A stretch of 64,000 nt of DNA, taken from positions 15,672,778 to 15,736,777 of the forward strand of contig NC_052510.1 of the NCBI RefSeq assembly GCF_014356525.2. Reading direction: 5' to 3'. The DNA is from Nilaparvata lugens. Lineage: Eukaryota > Arthropoda > Insecta > Hemiptera > Delphacidae. Shown here piece after piece: positions 33,686 to 46,462 of the stretch (the stretch's first letter is position 1; each line of letters begins with the position of its first letter). The translations under genes were made by a program, and so were the position numbers. The notes beneath the pieces were generated by a model that saw nothing but the letters and a program-made list of their open reading frames with translations, made no database searches and was not told where the DNA came from.

Positions 33686-34650
33686 TTTTCAACCAAATCA
33701 ATTTATTCATGGATTCATAAATTATATTCGTGTCTTCATTGATATCGGGTTATTATTTAGGAAAATATTATCAGGTTCGTTTTTTTAACACGGGACCAAG
33801 TGTGAACAGGTTGACTCTTGATAAACCTGTAGATAACATGTTGGGATAGCAGCTTGTTCTTGTTAAAATATTAGGAAATATCCAAACATCCAATACACAA
33901 TGAATTCAAGAAAAAAATTTCTCAATCATAATCAACTATATGTAGGCCTAACAGATAAGAGGTGAGTCTAGGTATCATAGACTCGTACTAACAAAAACGT
34001 CTTGCCTAATCTGTGCTCCTAACTTCAATATTCACTCGATAGTCTTGATTTGAGTATTTTAGTAAGAAAAGTTTGAGAAAAGTAAAATTTATTGACTGCA
34101 CATGAAGCATGTTGAGCGAAAAGGTGTGAACACAATAACATTCTGTTTTTGAAAGGAATCTAGACAGAGAGGCTAGTGAAATCTGTCGAATAATCGGTTT
34201 TTAATGTTGGTTTTCTGTCAAAAATATGCCCTCCAGTGATTTCAGTTTGTAAACACCTTTAAAATCACACCTCTAACACTAAGCATTTCCAAGTGAAGTC
34301 GATTTTAAAAATCTTGGGTATTTAAACGTTTTCCAGAAACAATTAGGAACAAGTTTTGTAAGATAAATACTGTTGATCCTGATTACACTTGACCTTGCAT
34401 AGTATTAGTTGCAAGTTCATGAATTAGCTTTAGAAACCGAGAGATGCTAGAAAGCAGAGCAGGTTTTTAATCAGTGAAAGAGTGATAATGAATAGTTTCA
34501 CCCTTGTTACATATTTCAATAAGTGCAAAGTCCGGTAATAGATTGCCTCAAAACTATCGCTTTCATCTGAACGGATGAGACTACATGAAAACGTATTCTG
34601 TTGTCATTCTTCGAATTAACTATTCCTAATATCTCTTCTATTTTATTTGT

Positions 34651-35085
34651 AAATGATGGTATTTTAATATCATCTATGATAAATTTCTTGTCAATAATTA
34701 TTTTGTAAATCTTTGTTTGTTATAATTTAAAATTTGTATATAAATGGAGGAAATTTCTGGAGGAATCCCAAGCATTCCTGAATAGAACGCGTCGTAAGCA
34801 CATTAAACACTGTTTATAGACTCTGAATCATGTATTTGTGTTTATCCTTCAAATCAAATTCCCAATTTCCCTGAAAATATTTTATATCCCAATGATGGTA
34901 TTTTAATGCAATGAATGATATTACTGTCAATAATGTCAATAATTTTGTTGTAAATTAATTTGGAATGAGTTTTCTTGTTTAAAATACTTTCAAATATGTA
35001 GATAAATGACCCCAAGAATTCCTGGATAGATCGCGTTGAAAGCAAAATAGACAGTATTTCTTAGACTCTGAATCAAGTATCTGTC
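34651..35085 (+). repeat. Diverged tandem duplication, ~239-bp period
   Basis: AATGATGGTATTTTAAT occurs at 34652 and 34891. Both units continue through TGTCAATAAT, a WTTCCTGRATAGAWCGCGT phrase and TAGACTCTGAATCAWGTAT. Confidence 0.85.
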
Positions 35086-35450
35086 AGAACTGCATATTGT
35101 AGCAAGATGAATAACAATTATTCAATAAATGCTTCTTGTATTTGATTAAAGATTATCATTACAGAGCATGAGAGTAGGATAGTTCTGTTTCACTATTCAA
35201 ACAATGTTACGTAACCGGTATATTTCAAAGTTAAAACCAAAATGTCCAAAAACAGATATTGTATCGGAACAAATCCTACAATGTTTATAGAAATTGCATA
35301 ACAATCAACTTCCGAACTTCCTTATTCGGTGAAGAGGATTAAATAATGCACACTTCCAAACATATGCAGATAACATAACAGGATCTTCTAGGATTTATTT
35401 TGAAAACAGGATACGATAGAATTTATTTTGAGAAGTCAAAGTGGACTCAC

Positions 35451-35520
35451 CGAAGAGAAGTACGAAGTGAATTGGATGTGGACCGTGCACTCTCATCTTG
35501 ACATGGAAGCTGGTTTCAAC
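35451..35520 (-). CDS. Internal exon B of the minus-strand gene
   Basis: On the minus strand GTTTTGTATTTCAG|GTT at 35520 is a strong acceptor and TCTTCG|GTGAGTCC at 35451 a strong donor. The 70-nt exon is open only in frame 0 and encodes VETSFHVKMRVHGPHPIHF followed by VLLF and the first base of a Gly codon. The alternating hydrophobic/charged pattern suggests beta-strand structure ending in a short hydrophobic patch; that is inference. It starts on a codon boundary, as exon A requires, and leaves one base, as exon C requires. The introns on either side are about 16 kb and 17.6 kb. GC content is much higher than in the flanks. The protein family is not recognised. Confidence 0.75.
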
Positions 35521-36439
35521 CTGAAATACAAAACAATATTCAGTAATTAACCCTCTAGCCTGACCTTTCTCTATGTTATGTATGCATTTCTAGTTCTAGC
35601 TACTTCATACGATAATCATGATTTGCTTCCTCAAGCAGTATTCTTCTTTTGTAAGCTATCTCATTAGAATGTTTAATTCAATTTATCTATTGATCAATGA
35701 ACTCCTTTTTACGTCATAAAATATAATATTTTTAAATAAGTAAAATTCTCATTCTTGATTAATCTTCAGTTTGATATTTTGAAGTCATAGTGTATTTACA
35801 GTGTCACTTATGTAAAGAATGATCCATTGTGCCTTTTCGAGAAGCATGTATACACAGATCTTTACTGAGGTTCTTCAATTGTGACTAGGTATAATTTAGA
35901 ATTTACACTCCTTTTCAAGTTGAATAGTGTATTACCACATCCTCCTCTATCAGAGGAGGCTGTACTATTACTCATCTTAATATTGCTCTTCACTGCTCTG
36001 AGTATCATCCTTTTATCCGATTCCCCATCCATGTAAACCTATTTTATGAACACTGAAATCATGAATATTCATGGTTGTGTTACTCAATGAACATTTTTCA
36101 ATCAATCAGTACAGCAGTACAGTCATCCAATTGAGTAGTCCTTTCTCTCCCTCCCTTCACTGAAACTTTGAGGTATTATTTTGGAAAAACAGAAATGATT
36201 CAAACAGCAATAATAAATTAACATATGACTACTATAAGAGGGAAGACCTCACTGTAGTTCCATGTATAACTCCACATTTTGGGAAACATGGTAAACCAGA
36301 AATTCAGAGATTAAACTGAACGCAAAGCTTTGAACTTCAACTTTTGCTTCAAAAAGCTCTTTACCAAAACGTTTTCTATTTAATGAAATTCAAAACTGCA
36401 CAGTTCCATAGAAGAAGTAAACCTATAGTATGAATTATT

Positions 36440-36665
36440 GAAGTCTAAATTTCAGGTCGTTTTTTGTCAACTCAAGCCGATCACTGTCACTTTATAATGT
36501 CTATTATCACTATTTTGCCCGGGGGAGAGTGTAAGAACAGCACAGTATGAGAGACTGAACAGCGTCACATAGCTTCACGATAGCTCAAGTTAACAATGAA
36601 ATTTGGAACATAAACGCCCTATTATACCATGGGATATCTCCTTATGCTATCTATTCTCTATGACA
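36440..36665. mobile_element. MITE-like element, family 1, copy 2 (inverted relative to copy 1)
   Basis: TCTATTATCACTATTTTGCC, then GAGAGTGTAAGAACAGCAC, is the reverse complement of 6856-6896. The right end ATACCATGGGATATCTCCTT, then ATGCTATCTATTCTCTATG, matches the terminal repeat of copy 1. The distal terminal repeat on the left is not clear. Confidence 0.6.
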
Positions 36666-38187
36666 ATACATAGAAATCAATTAAAATGGTGAGTATACAT
36701 CTTAAATTTCAACCTATCAATCAACTCTTCATAATTTGGCAATAATATTCAATGGATAATTTCAAGCATTATTCAAACTTCATGACAAATCAAATGTCAT
36801 ATCATTTGTGAGAATGTATACAGAATTTACTACTCAAAATATTGAAGGAATGATTGAAAATCGTAACCATTACATAAAACTCTCATGTACTACTTCTTGA
36901 GTTTTATTCTTTCTTGAACCCTTTTTTCAATTTCCCAGCAATAGCATATTGCAATGTATATTAATGTGGGCAGACGGTTGATAGGAATTGGTATGATATT
37001 GACAATTTTATATTTTTTTCTAAAAATGTATTAATAAACAAAAATAACAAGTTTATTTATTCTCTAAATAATATCTACATTTCAAACAATTGTTTGACCC
37101 ACTGTAGGCCTACTACCATTGGACTTCAACTATTTTGACTTCCGCACAAGAGGAAAACAAATATCTGGATAATAACCTGAATTTTGCGACAGTATTAATC
37201 TTGATCGATGCTAGAACCTGTAGTACTTATTCATCCTGATCAATAGAATACCTCTATCAAACAAAACTGTCTTGGGTAATAGGATACCTTCCACCTTAGT
37301 ACCGGAAGAAAGCAGAAAGCAGACTTGTTCGAGAACAGGATAGAGGAAAGAAACGTGATAAACTAGGAAGACAGCGAAAGTTGATGTTTTTCCTATCTGA
37401 CAAAAATCCAAGACCGGTTCGTCCTCAACTTAATTTCTGGAGTCAATCAGCTGGTGTCACACTCCCAGTGACCTCCACAGCTAAGTTCAAGGTCAGGTGG
37501 GTATCAATCTCCGACAATAATTTCACTTTCTTCTTCCGCGTTTGTAGGAGAACGCTCACGCCAATTAAAAGCTCATCAATTTATGACAAAGATGGTATCA
37601 TATGGTAAATGGTTGCTTCTTCTCTTCCTCAACTTGAAAGTTGAACTTTTAGTAAGATCACACTTAGAATTACACAGTGTGAATATTATGAATGTGAAAC
37701 CCCTTTTCGATTATGTGATACATTCGATTCATATTTTGTCATATTGTCATCTTAACAGAGAATCATTTATCAAATGAAATATAAGGAAAATTTGGTTCGT
37801 ATTGTAGAGATTGTGCTGAGGGATGGTTGTGGAATTACTAATTGTTCAAAATTACTGATGACAAGATATATTTATACACTAACGAATCTGAAATATTAGG
37901 ATCTTGGGATGATATGGGGTTAACTTCTTTCACTTTGGTACAGTATATACTATTGAAAAAGTTGTTGGTGGCAAAAACCGTTGGTCCTAGCGCTCCTAGC
38001 ACCTTGGTGAATAGCTATAGACGATTTTATTCCAGTTCAAAGAATTATTATGAGCATGTTAATTTCACTGCAGTAGGATATTTGTAGTCGAGAAATTACA
38101 GTATATTGTTAGCACAAGTATTTTTTAATATTGAGAATTCATTTTTATAAGATTCTTTATATCTGTTTTCAAGTGATTTCCATTTAG
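36666..38187. other. Unassigned intronic stretch
   Basis: A moderately GC-rich patch at 37420-37610 has an acceptor-like TTCTTCTTCCGCGTTTGTAG on the plus strand, but no exon with a donor and frame could be built. The rest is AT-rich. Confidence 0.5.
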
Positions 38188-38285
38188 GACTGGTTTCTAA
38201 GACACTAATTATATCTAACATACTTTTATACCTATCGATTTAATGGTTCATTAGATTTAATAAGTGACCTAGAAACCGGGCCCTA
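38188..38285. mobile_element. MITE-like element, family 4, copy 2 (short)
   Basis: It has the same terminal repeats as 31507-31748, with a shorter interior. Confidence 0.6.
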
Positions 38286-40324
38286 GTAAATAACATAGAA
38301 TTCACAGTTTCGTTGATTACGAATGAAATAATGCTCGAACTTGTCAAGAAAAACCTTCATTCATTTCGACTAAACATTGAAACAGGATCGTCCAATTAAT
38401 TTGGTTATTAAAAAGATAGAGTATAATAGGGGTTACAATATTGCAATAGAGATCCTAGAAATCAACTATAAGTTCATTAATGATAGTTCATGGACACTAG
38501 ATTCAGTCAACAAAAAAATAAAAAGAGCTCATCCTGTTCTTAATATCAGACGGCAACCTTGACTGAAGAGCTATCATAGGAAATCGTGTCTTCTGCCTCC
38601 TACTACGTTACCAAGTTGTACCTACAACGCACAATAACCGTTAGCATTTCAGCCGAAACAAAACTGAGATGCAAAATTGCGCTTCTGCTCGGATGCTCTG
38701 ATGTTGATGTTCATGATCATGATAATAGAGATAATGAGATTCACAAAATTCTCGCAGAACGTAACAAAACATGGCTTAAATGCAGGCGCATAGCACTGGA
38801 AGTCCTTGTACCGGTACACTGGGCATGACTGGAGGAAGGTTCTGTTCTATTATGTTACTAAACAGATGCACGTTAGTATTTTAAGCTCAACAAGTAAACT
38901 ATGATTCATAGGGAATGTGAGGTAGTATTTTGCATTTTGCAGTTAGAGGTGGTAAAAAGGTATTATTATTATTCTAGGTTCTAGGTAGCATTAGGTAGCC
39001 GTATGGTGAATGTAAAATACAATAAATTACCAATGTACCTAGAATACAAAATGTATTCTAGGTACCTTGTAAATTACTGATTGAATAGAATGTACTGAAA
39101 TAAAACAGTACAATGGAATTTATATTCCTCAGTAGCAAGGACTTACATTCTCCACCCCTAGGCAACATTCTTGGAGAATATGGTATTTTATATGAAGGAC
39201 TGTTTCATGAAAAATGGGAGATTATTTTCTTAGTGGCAGTATCTTTCATGGAGTGTACTGCACTAGTTCCAGGAAGTTATTACTCTTATCATAGATGATG
39301 AACTGAATGTAAAATACAGCAAAGAATTGTCCTTCACATGTGATTTGAATTTTGTAATTTAATAAGAAAAACTATTCCAAACTGCATGGTTTTTCAATGA
39401 GACGTTATTTTATCATGATGTACAGTGTAAGCTATTCGATGATATTATTCAAGTAGAAATCTCTTACAGTGTGACTCCTATGATATTATTAAAGTGGAAA
39501 TAACTTTAAAAATAATATTTGTAATTTGTTTTAGCTTCTATTGGTGGAGAGTCCCTGACGAAAGTTTCACCTTGCTTGAGTGAATAATTTAAGCCGTTAA
39601 TAAGCCTTACAACTGTCATACTTCAGCCGGGACCGACAATTCAACGTGCTCATCCGATAACACGGGAGTGACCTGGTCAAATACGTTTGGTTATGAGCGG
39701 GGAAATAACTTTAATGTCATGAGATGCAGTTGCCTTCTGGTTGGCTGATACGAAGGACGATGATGAACTATGAGAGGACTTATACCTTTCGGTGGATTCC
39801 GAACCACAGGTGAGCGATTAACAATAAACTCATGACCATGTAGTGGAGTCATCACAAAGTCGTGACATGTTCAACGGGAGTTGCAGCCAAATGTCTTTTA
39901 AGTTGATAATCTAATCTTATCTGAGCTATTGGATGGATATCAATGCGACCACTTAGCCAAACATTACCCAAAAAGCTATTAAAAGGTATATACACATATA
40001 TTATTTGTTATACTATTAGTGTTTCATACCGCTACAGGTTTCACAGATAGTGGAGATATCATGCAAATCATGAATTCATACAAATAATAGAACCAAGTAC
40101 TCTGAGGACCGTATTTTGAGGTTTTCTTTCAACGATGTTGAAACCATAGGAAAATAGTTCCACTTCCCTATTTACTCTTTGGTAAAACACACTACTGTTT
40201 AAATGTTTCTTTAAAAGTCGTCAATTTAACGAGAATCATATAAATGACGAATGCTGGATTGCTGGTGATACCTGGTATCCTAGTTTCTATTATTTTTCTG
40301 TATTTTCATGATAATGGTAGCTAC
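38286..40324. other. Unassigned stretch with a hairpin and a retroelement fragment
   Basis: A perfect 14-bp-arm palindrome lies at 39035-39065 (GTACCTAGAATACA and its complement). Bases 39640-39700 hold CAGCCGGGACCGACAATTCA then ACGTGCTCATCCG, a phrase I recall from dispersed insect retroelements. Open frames at 38377-38562 and 38586-38828 (plus) are unrecognised. Confidence 0.5.
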
Positions 40325-40486
40325 ACCTGTCTTCCAGCGTACCGATACCACTCATGTCCGCTATTTGTGTGGGGTAGAGGAGAGGTGGTGGGATAGATCA
40401 CATGACGGACATGTGTGGCATGCACCATTCTTGACTGTTGTCATCCGTGATCGGATCAGAGTGGGATCGGAACACTGCAGTGTGTC
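40325..40486. mobile_element. MITE-like element, family 2, copy 3
   Basis: It contains CTCATGTCCGCTATTTGTGT, GATAGATCACATGACGGACA and GTGTGGCATGCACCATTC, and ends GGATCGGAACACTG, the inverse of the start of copy 2. Confidence 0.65.
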
Positions 40487-40739
40487 CCCGGCTGTACTGA
40501 AGTATTTTGAAATGGTACTTTTCGTTTTCAGTAAAATCTACAGTTGTGTGAGTGAACACTGAGATAGTTGTAGTGCGAGCATAACCGTTGCCTAGACGAC
40601 CTTGAGATGTGCCCATCCTACTCTACTAGCTCATCTCAGCCATTTAAACCATCATCATCATCTAATGATCAACAACTGACCGTTATTATCAGAGAAAGGC
40701 GCTTTTCGTGGCTTGTCTCCGCTCAACCTTCGCATTCTC

Positions 40740-40930
40740 GTGCCATCCTATCATCGATTCCATCCTTCTCCTTCTCCTCTTCCTCCACCTTCTTCTTTTT
40801 CATCTTCTTCTTCTTCTACTACTACTTCTACTTCTTTCTCTTCTTTTCCTCTTATTTTTCTCCTTCTACTTCGTCTTCTGTAATTCTTCCTTATCCCTCT
40901 CTCTTTCCTTCTTCTTATCCTCCTGATGTT
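40740..40930 (+). repeat. Imperfect polypyrimidine (CTT/CTC/TAC) tract
   Basis: About 190 bases of nearly uninterrupted pyrimidine. The overlapping Phe/Ser/Leu-rich frames (40607-41041, 40708-40926) are artefacts of composition. Confidence 0.85.
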
Positions 40931-41383
40931 TCAAATCCTCTCTATCTTCATTTTCAACCTCTTTACTATTTTAAAGAACAAGCAAGCAGAGATAGGACAA
41001 ATTTAACAACTAGAATCTCCCATTACTCCAAGCACTGCTGATCATTAGTGATTGACGAGCTAACTTCTCGGTTGATTAAATCTTTGATTATTTGAATTAT
41101 ATCAAATTAATCTCCAATATTCTACAGAATATTCCTTACTAATAATATCCTTCTTCATCATCATCTTCTAGACTTCTTCTTCTTCTTCTACTACTTCATA
41201 ATTTATTCTCCTCCTTTATATTATCTTTATCCTGCAACTCTCTTTCAAAGATCAACACAGAATTTCCTTCTACAGAATATTGAAAGATTCCTCATTAGCA
41301 TAAATAATAGTGATATCATCTATGTTGAAGAGGAAAAGTGTACGACCCTGAAGGGTTCCAGTATTCAACTCACTTCACCTAGA

Positions 41384-42733
41384 TTCTCCATGATCGTTAA
41401 TATTTTCAGATTTAGCCTAGTCTTATTGTTATTGTTTATAGACTCTAGTCTGTGAGCTAAAGACAGCTCTAAATGAACTATACTCGTTCCATTACAACCA
41501 TTGTTTTTGCTATCTGTTGGAAGTGATCTATAGGCTATAGATCCTTAGTGATCTAAGGATCTTAGTGATCTTAGGCCTCTTTGGGTTACAAAGATTGTTA
41601 TTATACAAAACTTCAACTTTTACTTGCATTGCTGAACTAACCTTGTTACTATTTAAACCTGTACGCCTACTTACTTTTGTAGTGAATGGAGTTGTTAATG
41701 TTCTATTGTAATACAATGATGATCAATGGAGTTTTAGTTTTGATGATCCATTATCCATGATGTACAATTTGAACTATGGATTTTCTAGCTTTGGACGTTG
41801 ATCTTTCTATTTACGGACACTGTACCTCTGATTTGTTATAGAGCAGACAATATCAAATGATTTATGGTAAAAATAGCGTCAGGTACTTTATTGAATCTTT
41901 TTTATAGAGGGGAATGGCATATTTTTACAATTACGATCACATTTGTACTTCCACTACAATTCCTGTAGAAGGGTTCTAAAATTGGAAACTAGACTTACCC
42001 TGTGCTTGCTTTTTGAGTTCACTTTTAAAATAATACGTATTTTGCCGAAACCACTAAATTCTCCATGATCGTTAATATTTTCAGATTTAGCCTAGTCTTA
42101 TTGTTATTGTTCATAGACTCTAGTCTGTGAGCTAAAGACAGCTCTAAAGAAACTATACTCGTTCCATTACAACCATTGTTTTTGTTATCTATTGTAAGTG
42201 ATCTATAGGCTATAGATCCTTAGTGATCTGAGGATCTTAGTGATCTTAGGCCTCTTTGGGTTACAAAGATTGTTATTATACAAAACTTCAACTTTTACTT
42301 GCATTGCTGAACTAACCTTGTTACTATTTAAACCTGTACGCCTACTTACTTTTGTAGTGAATGCAGTTGTTAATGTTCTATTGTAATACAATGATGATCA
42401 ATGGAGTTTTAGTTTTGATGATCCATTATCCATGATGTACAATTTGAACTATGGATTTTCTAGCTTTGGACGTTGATCTTTCTATTTACGGACACTGTAC
42501 CTCTGATTTGTTATAGAGCAGACAATATCAATTGAATAATGGTAAAAATAGCGTCAGGTACTTTATTGAATCTTTTTTTTAAACGAGAAGAATGCCATAT
42601 TTCTATTACAATCACGTTTGCACTTCCACTACAATTCCTGTAGAAGGGTTCTAAAATTGGAAACTAGACTTACCCTGTGCTTGCTTTTTGAGTTCACTTT
42701 TAAAATAATACGTATTTTGCCGAAACCACTAAA
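41384..42733 (+). repeat. Tandem duplication, two units of 675 bp
   Basis: TTCTCCATGATCG starts at 41384 and 42059, and CGAAACCACTAAATT at 42046 and 42721, so both unit starts and unit ends are offset by exactly 675. I count only about two dozen differences, concentrated near the 3' third (41850-41950 against 42525-42625). Each unit carries a 62-codon minus-strand frame (41528-41716 and 42203-42391) with one residue difference. I do not recognise that product and do not treat it as a gene. A GATCTATAGGCTATAGATC hairpin lies in each unit. Confidence 0.95.
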
Positions 42734-43803
42734 TTTTCAATGATTCCATTTTCTTTGAACTATGAGAACAGCAGTTATTCAATGGAACCATCATAATACT
42801 CCAATCATAAATATTGACAACGAGAGATAATTTCGGAGACAGAGCTGAAACGCCGTTAAATCATGCAACCAGTATTTTGACTCTGTTGTATTCTGTATTC
42901 CCCATTTTTGACCAAAGTGTGAAATACGCTAATAAAATCTTCACCTGTGGGAACACTAACATTTGTTTTGGCGCTAACAACCAAATTGACCAAATATTAA
43001 GGCCACACGGGTTGTCATTAATTCTGAAAGTTCTTCGATATTTGAGTACTTTCAATGTCACTGTATGTATTGCTTATTTATATCTGATACTGAGTAATGA
43101 GAAACATCCCAATGAAGTTTTCAATTTCACAGAGATATGAGAAACATCTCATTAGCGTCAAGCACAGCGAGATGATCTTCTTCAATCATGCATAAAGCGT
43201 ATGACCCTGATTATTATTTACACTTTTACTTTAAACTAACAAGCTTCAGTTTACTGTGGCCTCTACCCCTCTATTACTAAGAAATAAGGTTTAATCAAGT
43301 TTCCAATCCCACACAGAATAGAAGTATCATTACTCAAAATCCAGCATGAAGAATAATGGTGAAATCATCTTCATATCATGTGAATGACCTTGGGAGCTAT
43401 TTTGAACTGTTACTTGGTGCTGGAATATGGCTGATTTTTGCCTCCATTACAATATTCGTCCATCCATCTTGATCCATGACTTCTCCGCTCACATCTACCA
43501 GTCCACGTCCTGTTTCATTCTACACTTTCGGTTCAAGCATGACCTTCAATTTTTTCTTGTTAGTTCAGTTCTCTTCAGATCCTTTTGCTTCATTATATGT
43601 ATTATTCGCATAAATCAATCAATGAATCAACTTTAGTGTACATAACACCACACATTTACTTAAGTCGATTTTCAATTATGTATTTTGCGATGGACAATTT
43701 TTGTAGATGTGAAGAGACGTTGATACCACGGATGTCTGTGTTGATACATTATACATTTTCAATTCAGGCTTAATCCTGATAAGTTTGCATCGAACTTTTG
43801 AAA
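42734..43803. other. Unassigned intronic stretch
   Basis: Open frames over 42814-43140 (108 codons) and 43427-43636 are not recognised. No repeat is seen. Confidence 0.5.
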
Positions 43804-43969
43804 CCTTGAGGCTCGGTTGCACAGAAGCCTGTTGAATTTTGATTAAATGCCAGGAGAACTAGCCAGAGAAGACTTTTCCAAAAAGAGGTCTTCTCTGATT
43901 AGTTCGCGTGGCATTTGATAACGATTAAAATTTAACACTTTTAAGCTTTTGTGCAATCGGGGCTCAAGG
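43804..43969. mobile_element. Palindromic MITE (~166 bp)
   Basis: The left arm starts CCTTGAGGCTCGGTTGCACA and GAAGCCTGTTGAATTTTGAT. The right arm ends AATTTAACACTTTTAAGCTT then TTGTGCAATCGGGGCTCAAGG. The inner part TCTTCTCTGATTAGTTCGCG pairs with CCAGAGAAGA on the left. I recall GAGC-CGGTTGCAC ends from common insect MITEs. Confidence 0.8.
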
Positions 43970-44107
43970 TTAAAATTTGAGCTTTTCGTAAACCGTTTCG
44001 GAGCACGGGGTATATACTAGTAGATAATGATAATTATACGCAAGATATGATAGTAATAGATATTTCCAGAATTCAATATTATTAAACTTATTGTTGGAAA
44101 AGGAAAC

Positions 44108-44197
44108 CCACATGATTTTTCAAGTATGAAATTCAAGGTGTGAACAAAACAGGGTGTGAACATGATTTTTCAAGTATGAAAATCAGGGTGTGAATAA
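44108..44197 (+). repeat. 49-bp tandem duplication
   Basis: CATGATTTTTCAAGTATGAA occurs at 44111 and 44160, each followed by AGGGTGTGAA-type sequence. Confidence 0.85.
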
Positions 44198-46029
44198 AGA
44201 TCAACTATAATGTAGAGCATTCTCAGCCACTAGCACTTCATTGAAAAAAAACGCCACTACAAAGAGACAGAGATAGAATACATTATTTAACAACCAGATC
44301 TTGCGATTGTGTACTTCACGAAAAAACGCATCCACAACCTAGCAAACTTTATTATAAACAATATTACTGCATTCCACTATGAATGTCTATGCTAATGTGG
44401 ATGGTAAACCGGTACTTGTATTCATTCCATTGATGGTAACAGTAAAAGTGAATTGAGTGTTGGCGAACCAGTCATGCAAAAGCATATTACTATTACGGTA
44501 CATATTGTTTGCTTGCTTTTTTCAGATTATAGGAATTATTTTCTATTCTCTAGGGAATTTTCCCATCGGAATTGAGCATGGAATATCAGCTTCAATATTA
44601 GAAAAGTTTTACAACAGCCAATACTTTATAGTGAGACTTTGTGACTATCAAATTAATGAAAGCACTACCCAGTTTATCACTTATTCATACATAACACTAA
44701 ATTATCATGTTTCACGATCATTTTTTTCAAGAGATTTAAGACACAAATAGCGAGATAAGATTCCTTCCAAGGCATTCTTGCACAACTAAACGTGGTATAG
44801 AATATTATTTATGAATACTGTAATTAATTTTTTGTACTTTCCAAGAAACATAATAAAGTATCTTAATAACACTATATTAAATTTAAAAAATGAAACCTAC
44901 ATTTTCCTACATAATAATTTCTATTCACTTTGGATTTTTAGTTACTCTTCATATCTCCAAGCTCGTTTCTTAATCGATTAAGGCTCAGAAGAAATAACTG
45001 TAAATATTTTTCACCTAAAGGGTTTCCCAACCCGATCGTGATACAGCTACATCACTAGGTATTTTTAATGCTGCCTTGAGATGTAAATTGAGATACTGAT
45101 CACTCATAAAATTAGAAGACACTTTCTTAGTTGATAAACTTAGGTCAAAGCTAGTTAAATTAGTTATAATCGACATTGCTATCAATTCGAAATTCTGTAC
45201 TTATTAAATTCATCTAAATTAGAAATTTGTAGTTTTTTGGACTGAGAAGAGAGTTTTTAAATTCTGCGTAAAAGACTAAGCACAAGGATTGCTTTATTAT
45301 TATTTCTCTCACAGTTTATTTCATATTTGATGTCATCTTTGCAATTAAGAACAAAGAATGAAGAATTGTACTTCGTCACTCTCCTTTTATTTATTAAGAA
45401 TCTCCAATTATGCAAATGATACCTCTTCTAGCAGTTATTTGGAACAATTTAATGAAAATTCTTTAATTTCATTTAAGAATACATTTTTTGTTAGTCATAG
45501 CTGTTACTGAATTACCTCCCATTCAATCTTCCAAAACTATCATACACAGCATTGCAGTATGATAAAAATTCTTCAACAATTCTCCTCAATTATTCACACA
45601 AGAGTTGCAAGCAGAGCTTTATGTACTCATCAATTACATAATGCACTCAGATTACCGTTTTTAATGAAGGAAAACTCCACGCCCTTTGATCTCACAGCAT
45701 CCATTCCCAAAGCAATAACCGGCAGATTATGAGTGCTGTGACTCAGTTTCGTTATTGGAAGACCATACAAATGTTACATTCTATAATCTCTGCATACAAC
45801 TAGTTGGAAAACCAATTTTGCAACGGCAGGCAATATCGAGCTACGGAAGCTGCAGCTCGGTAATAATTGCCACTATGTGGACTTTCAAATGAGCAATGCA
45901 ATGACGGGACCCAATCCGAACGGTGATTGCAACTTTTAACGATAGCAAACTCGGTAGACTTATCTTGTGCTAGACTTTTATGTGGTCTGTTGTCTGTTGA
46001 AGAGGAGTCTCTGTGAGTAAACCGGGGAT
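44198..46029. other. Unassigned intronic stretch
   Basis: AT-rich, with a 97-codon frame at 44457-44750 that I do not recognise. GC rises from about 45640. Confidence 0.5.
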
Positions 46030-46260
46030 TAAATGACGGGCGCAATTGAAGTTAGAGGTGAACGAGTGTGGAGAGAGATGGTGAGAGATGGAGCGAGAGA
46101 GAATAGCAGGGAATCTGCCAAGCTGTGGGATGGTGCAAGAGAGAAAGGTCCCAGGCATCCCACGGTTCACTCCAGAGTCTCTCAGCTGCATCTACAACCT
46201 CAAATCCAACAGAAATACTTTTTCGCGTTTTTGTCCAATCAGTGCGCATGCGCTAAACGA
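46030..46260. promoter_or_regulatory. Promoter-like patch: GAGA repeats, CCAAT box, NRF1-type site
   Basis: GAGAGAGATGGTGAGAGATG and nearby GAGCGAGAGAGAA (46070-46105) are GAGA-factor-like. GTCCAATCAG (46233-46242) is a full CCAAT box, abutting the palindrome GCGCATGCGC (46244-46253), the core of NRF1-type sites. The combination, in non-repetitive GC-raised sequence, is promoter-like. The direction and target gene cannot be read from the sequence; overlapping open frames on both strands are unrecognised. Confidence 0.35.
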
Positions 46261-46462
46261 CAATAATGACACGCCTCAAAAAACTGTTTTTTCATGAACA
46301 CTTTAGCAAAACTATCATTGGAAATGTATGCTATAAAATATTTATTATTTATCCACCAAGTGATTACTTTGCTTGTGTATGAAAATGCTTGCTTGAAGAG
46401 TTCTTTTGAGGTTTCATTCTTCTATGTATGATTTGTAAATTAGTGCATATGTGCCAAACCAC

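Noticed and set aside
40607..41041. 144-codon plus-strand frame rich in Ser, Phe and Tyr
   Set aside because: Translation of a polypyrimidine tract.
41528..42391. Twin 62-codon minus-strand frames
   Set aside because: Conservation is explained by the recent 675-bp duplication; no known family and no start context to favour translation.
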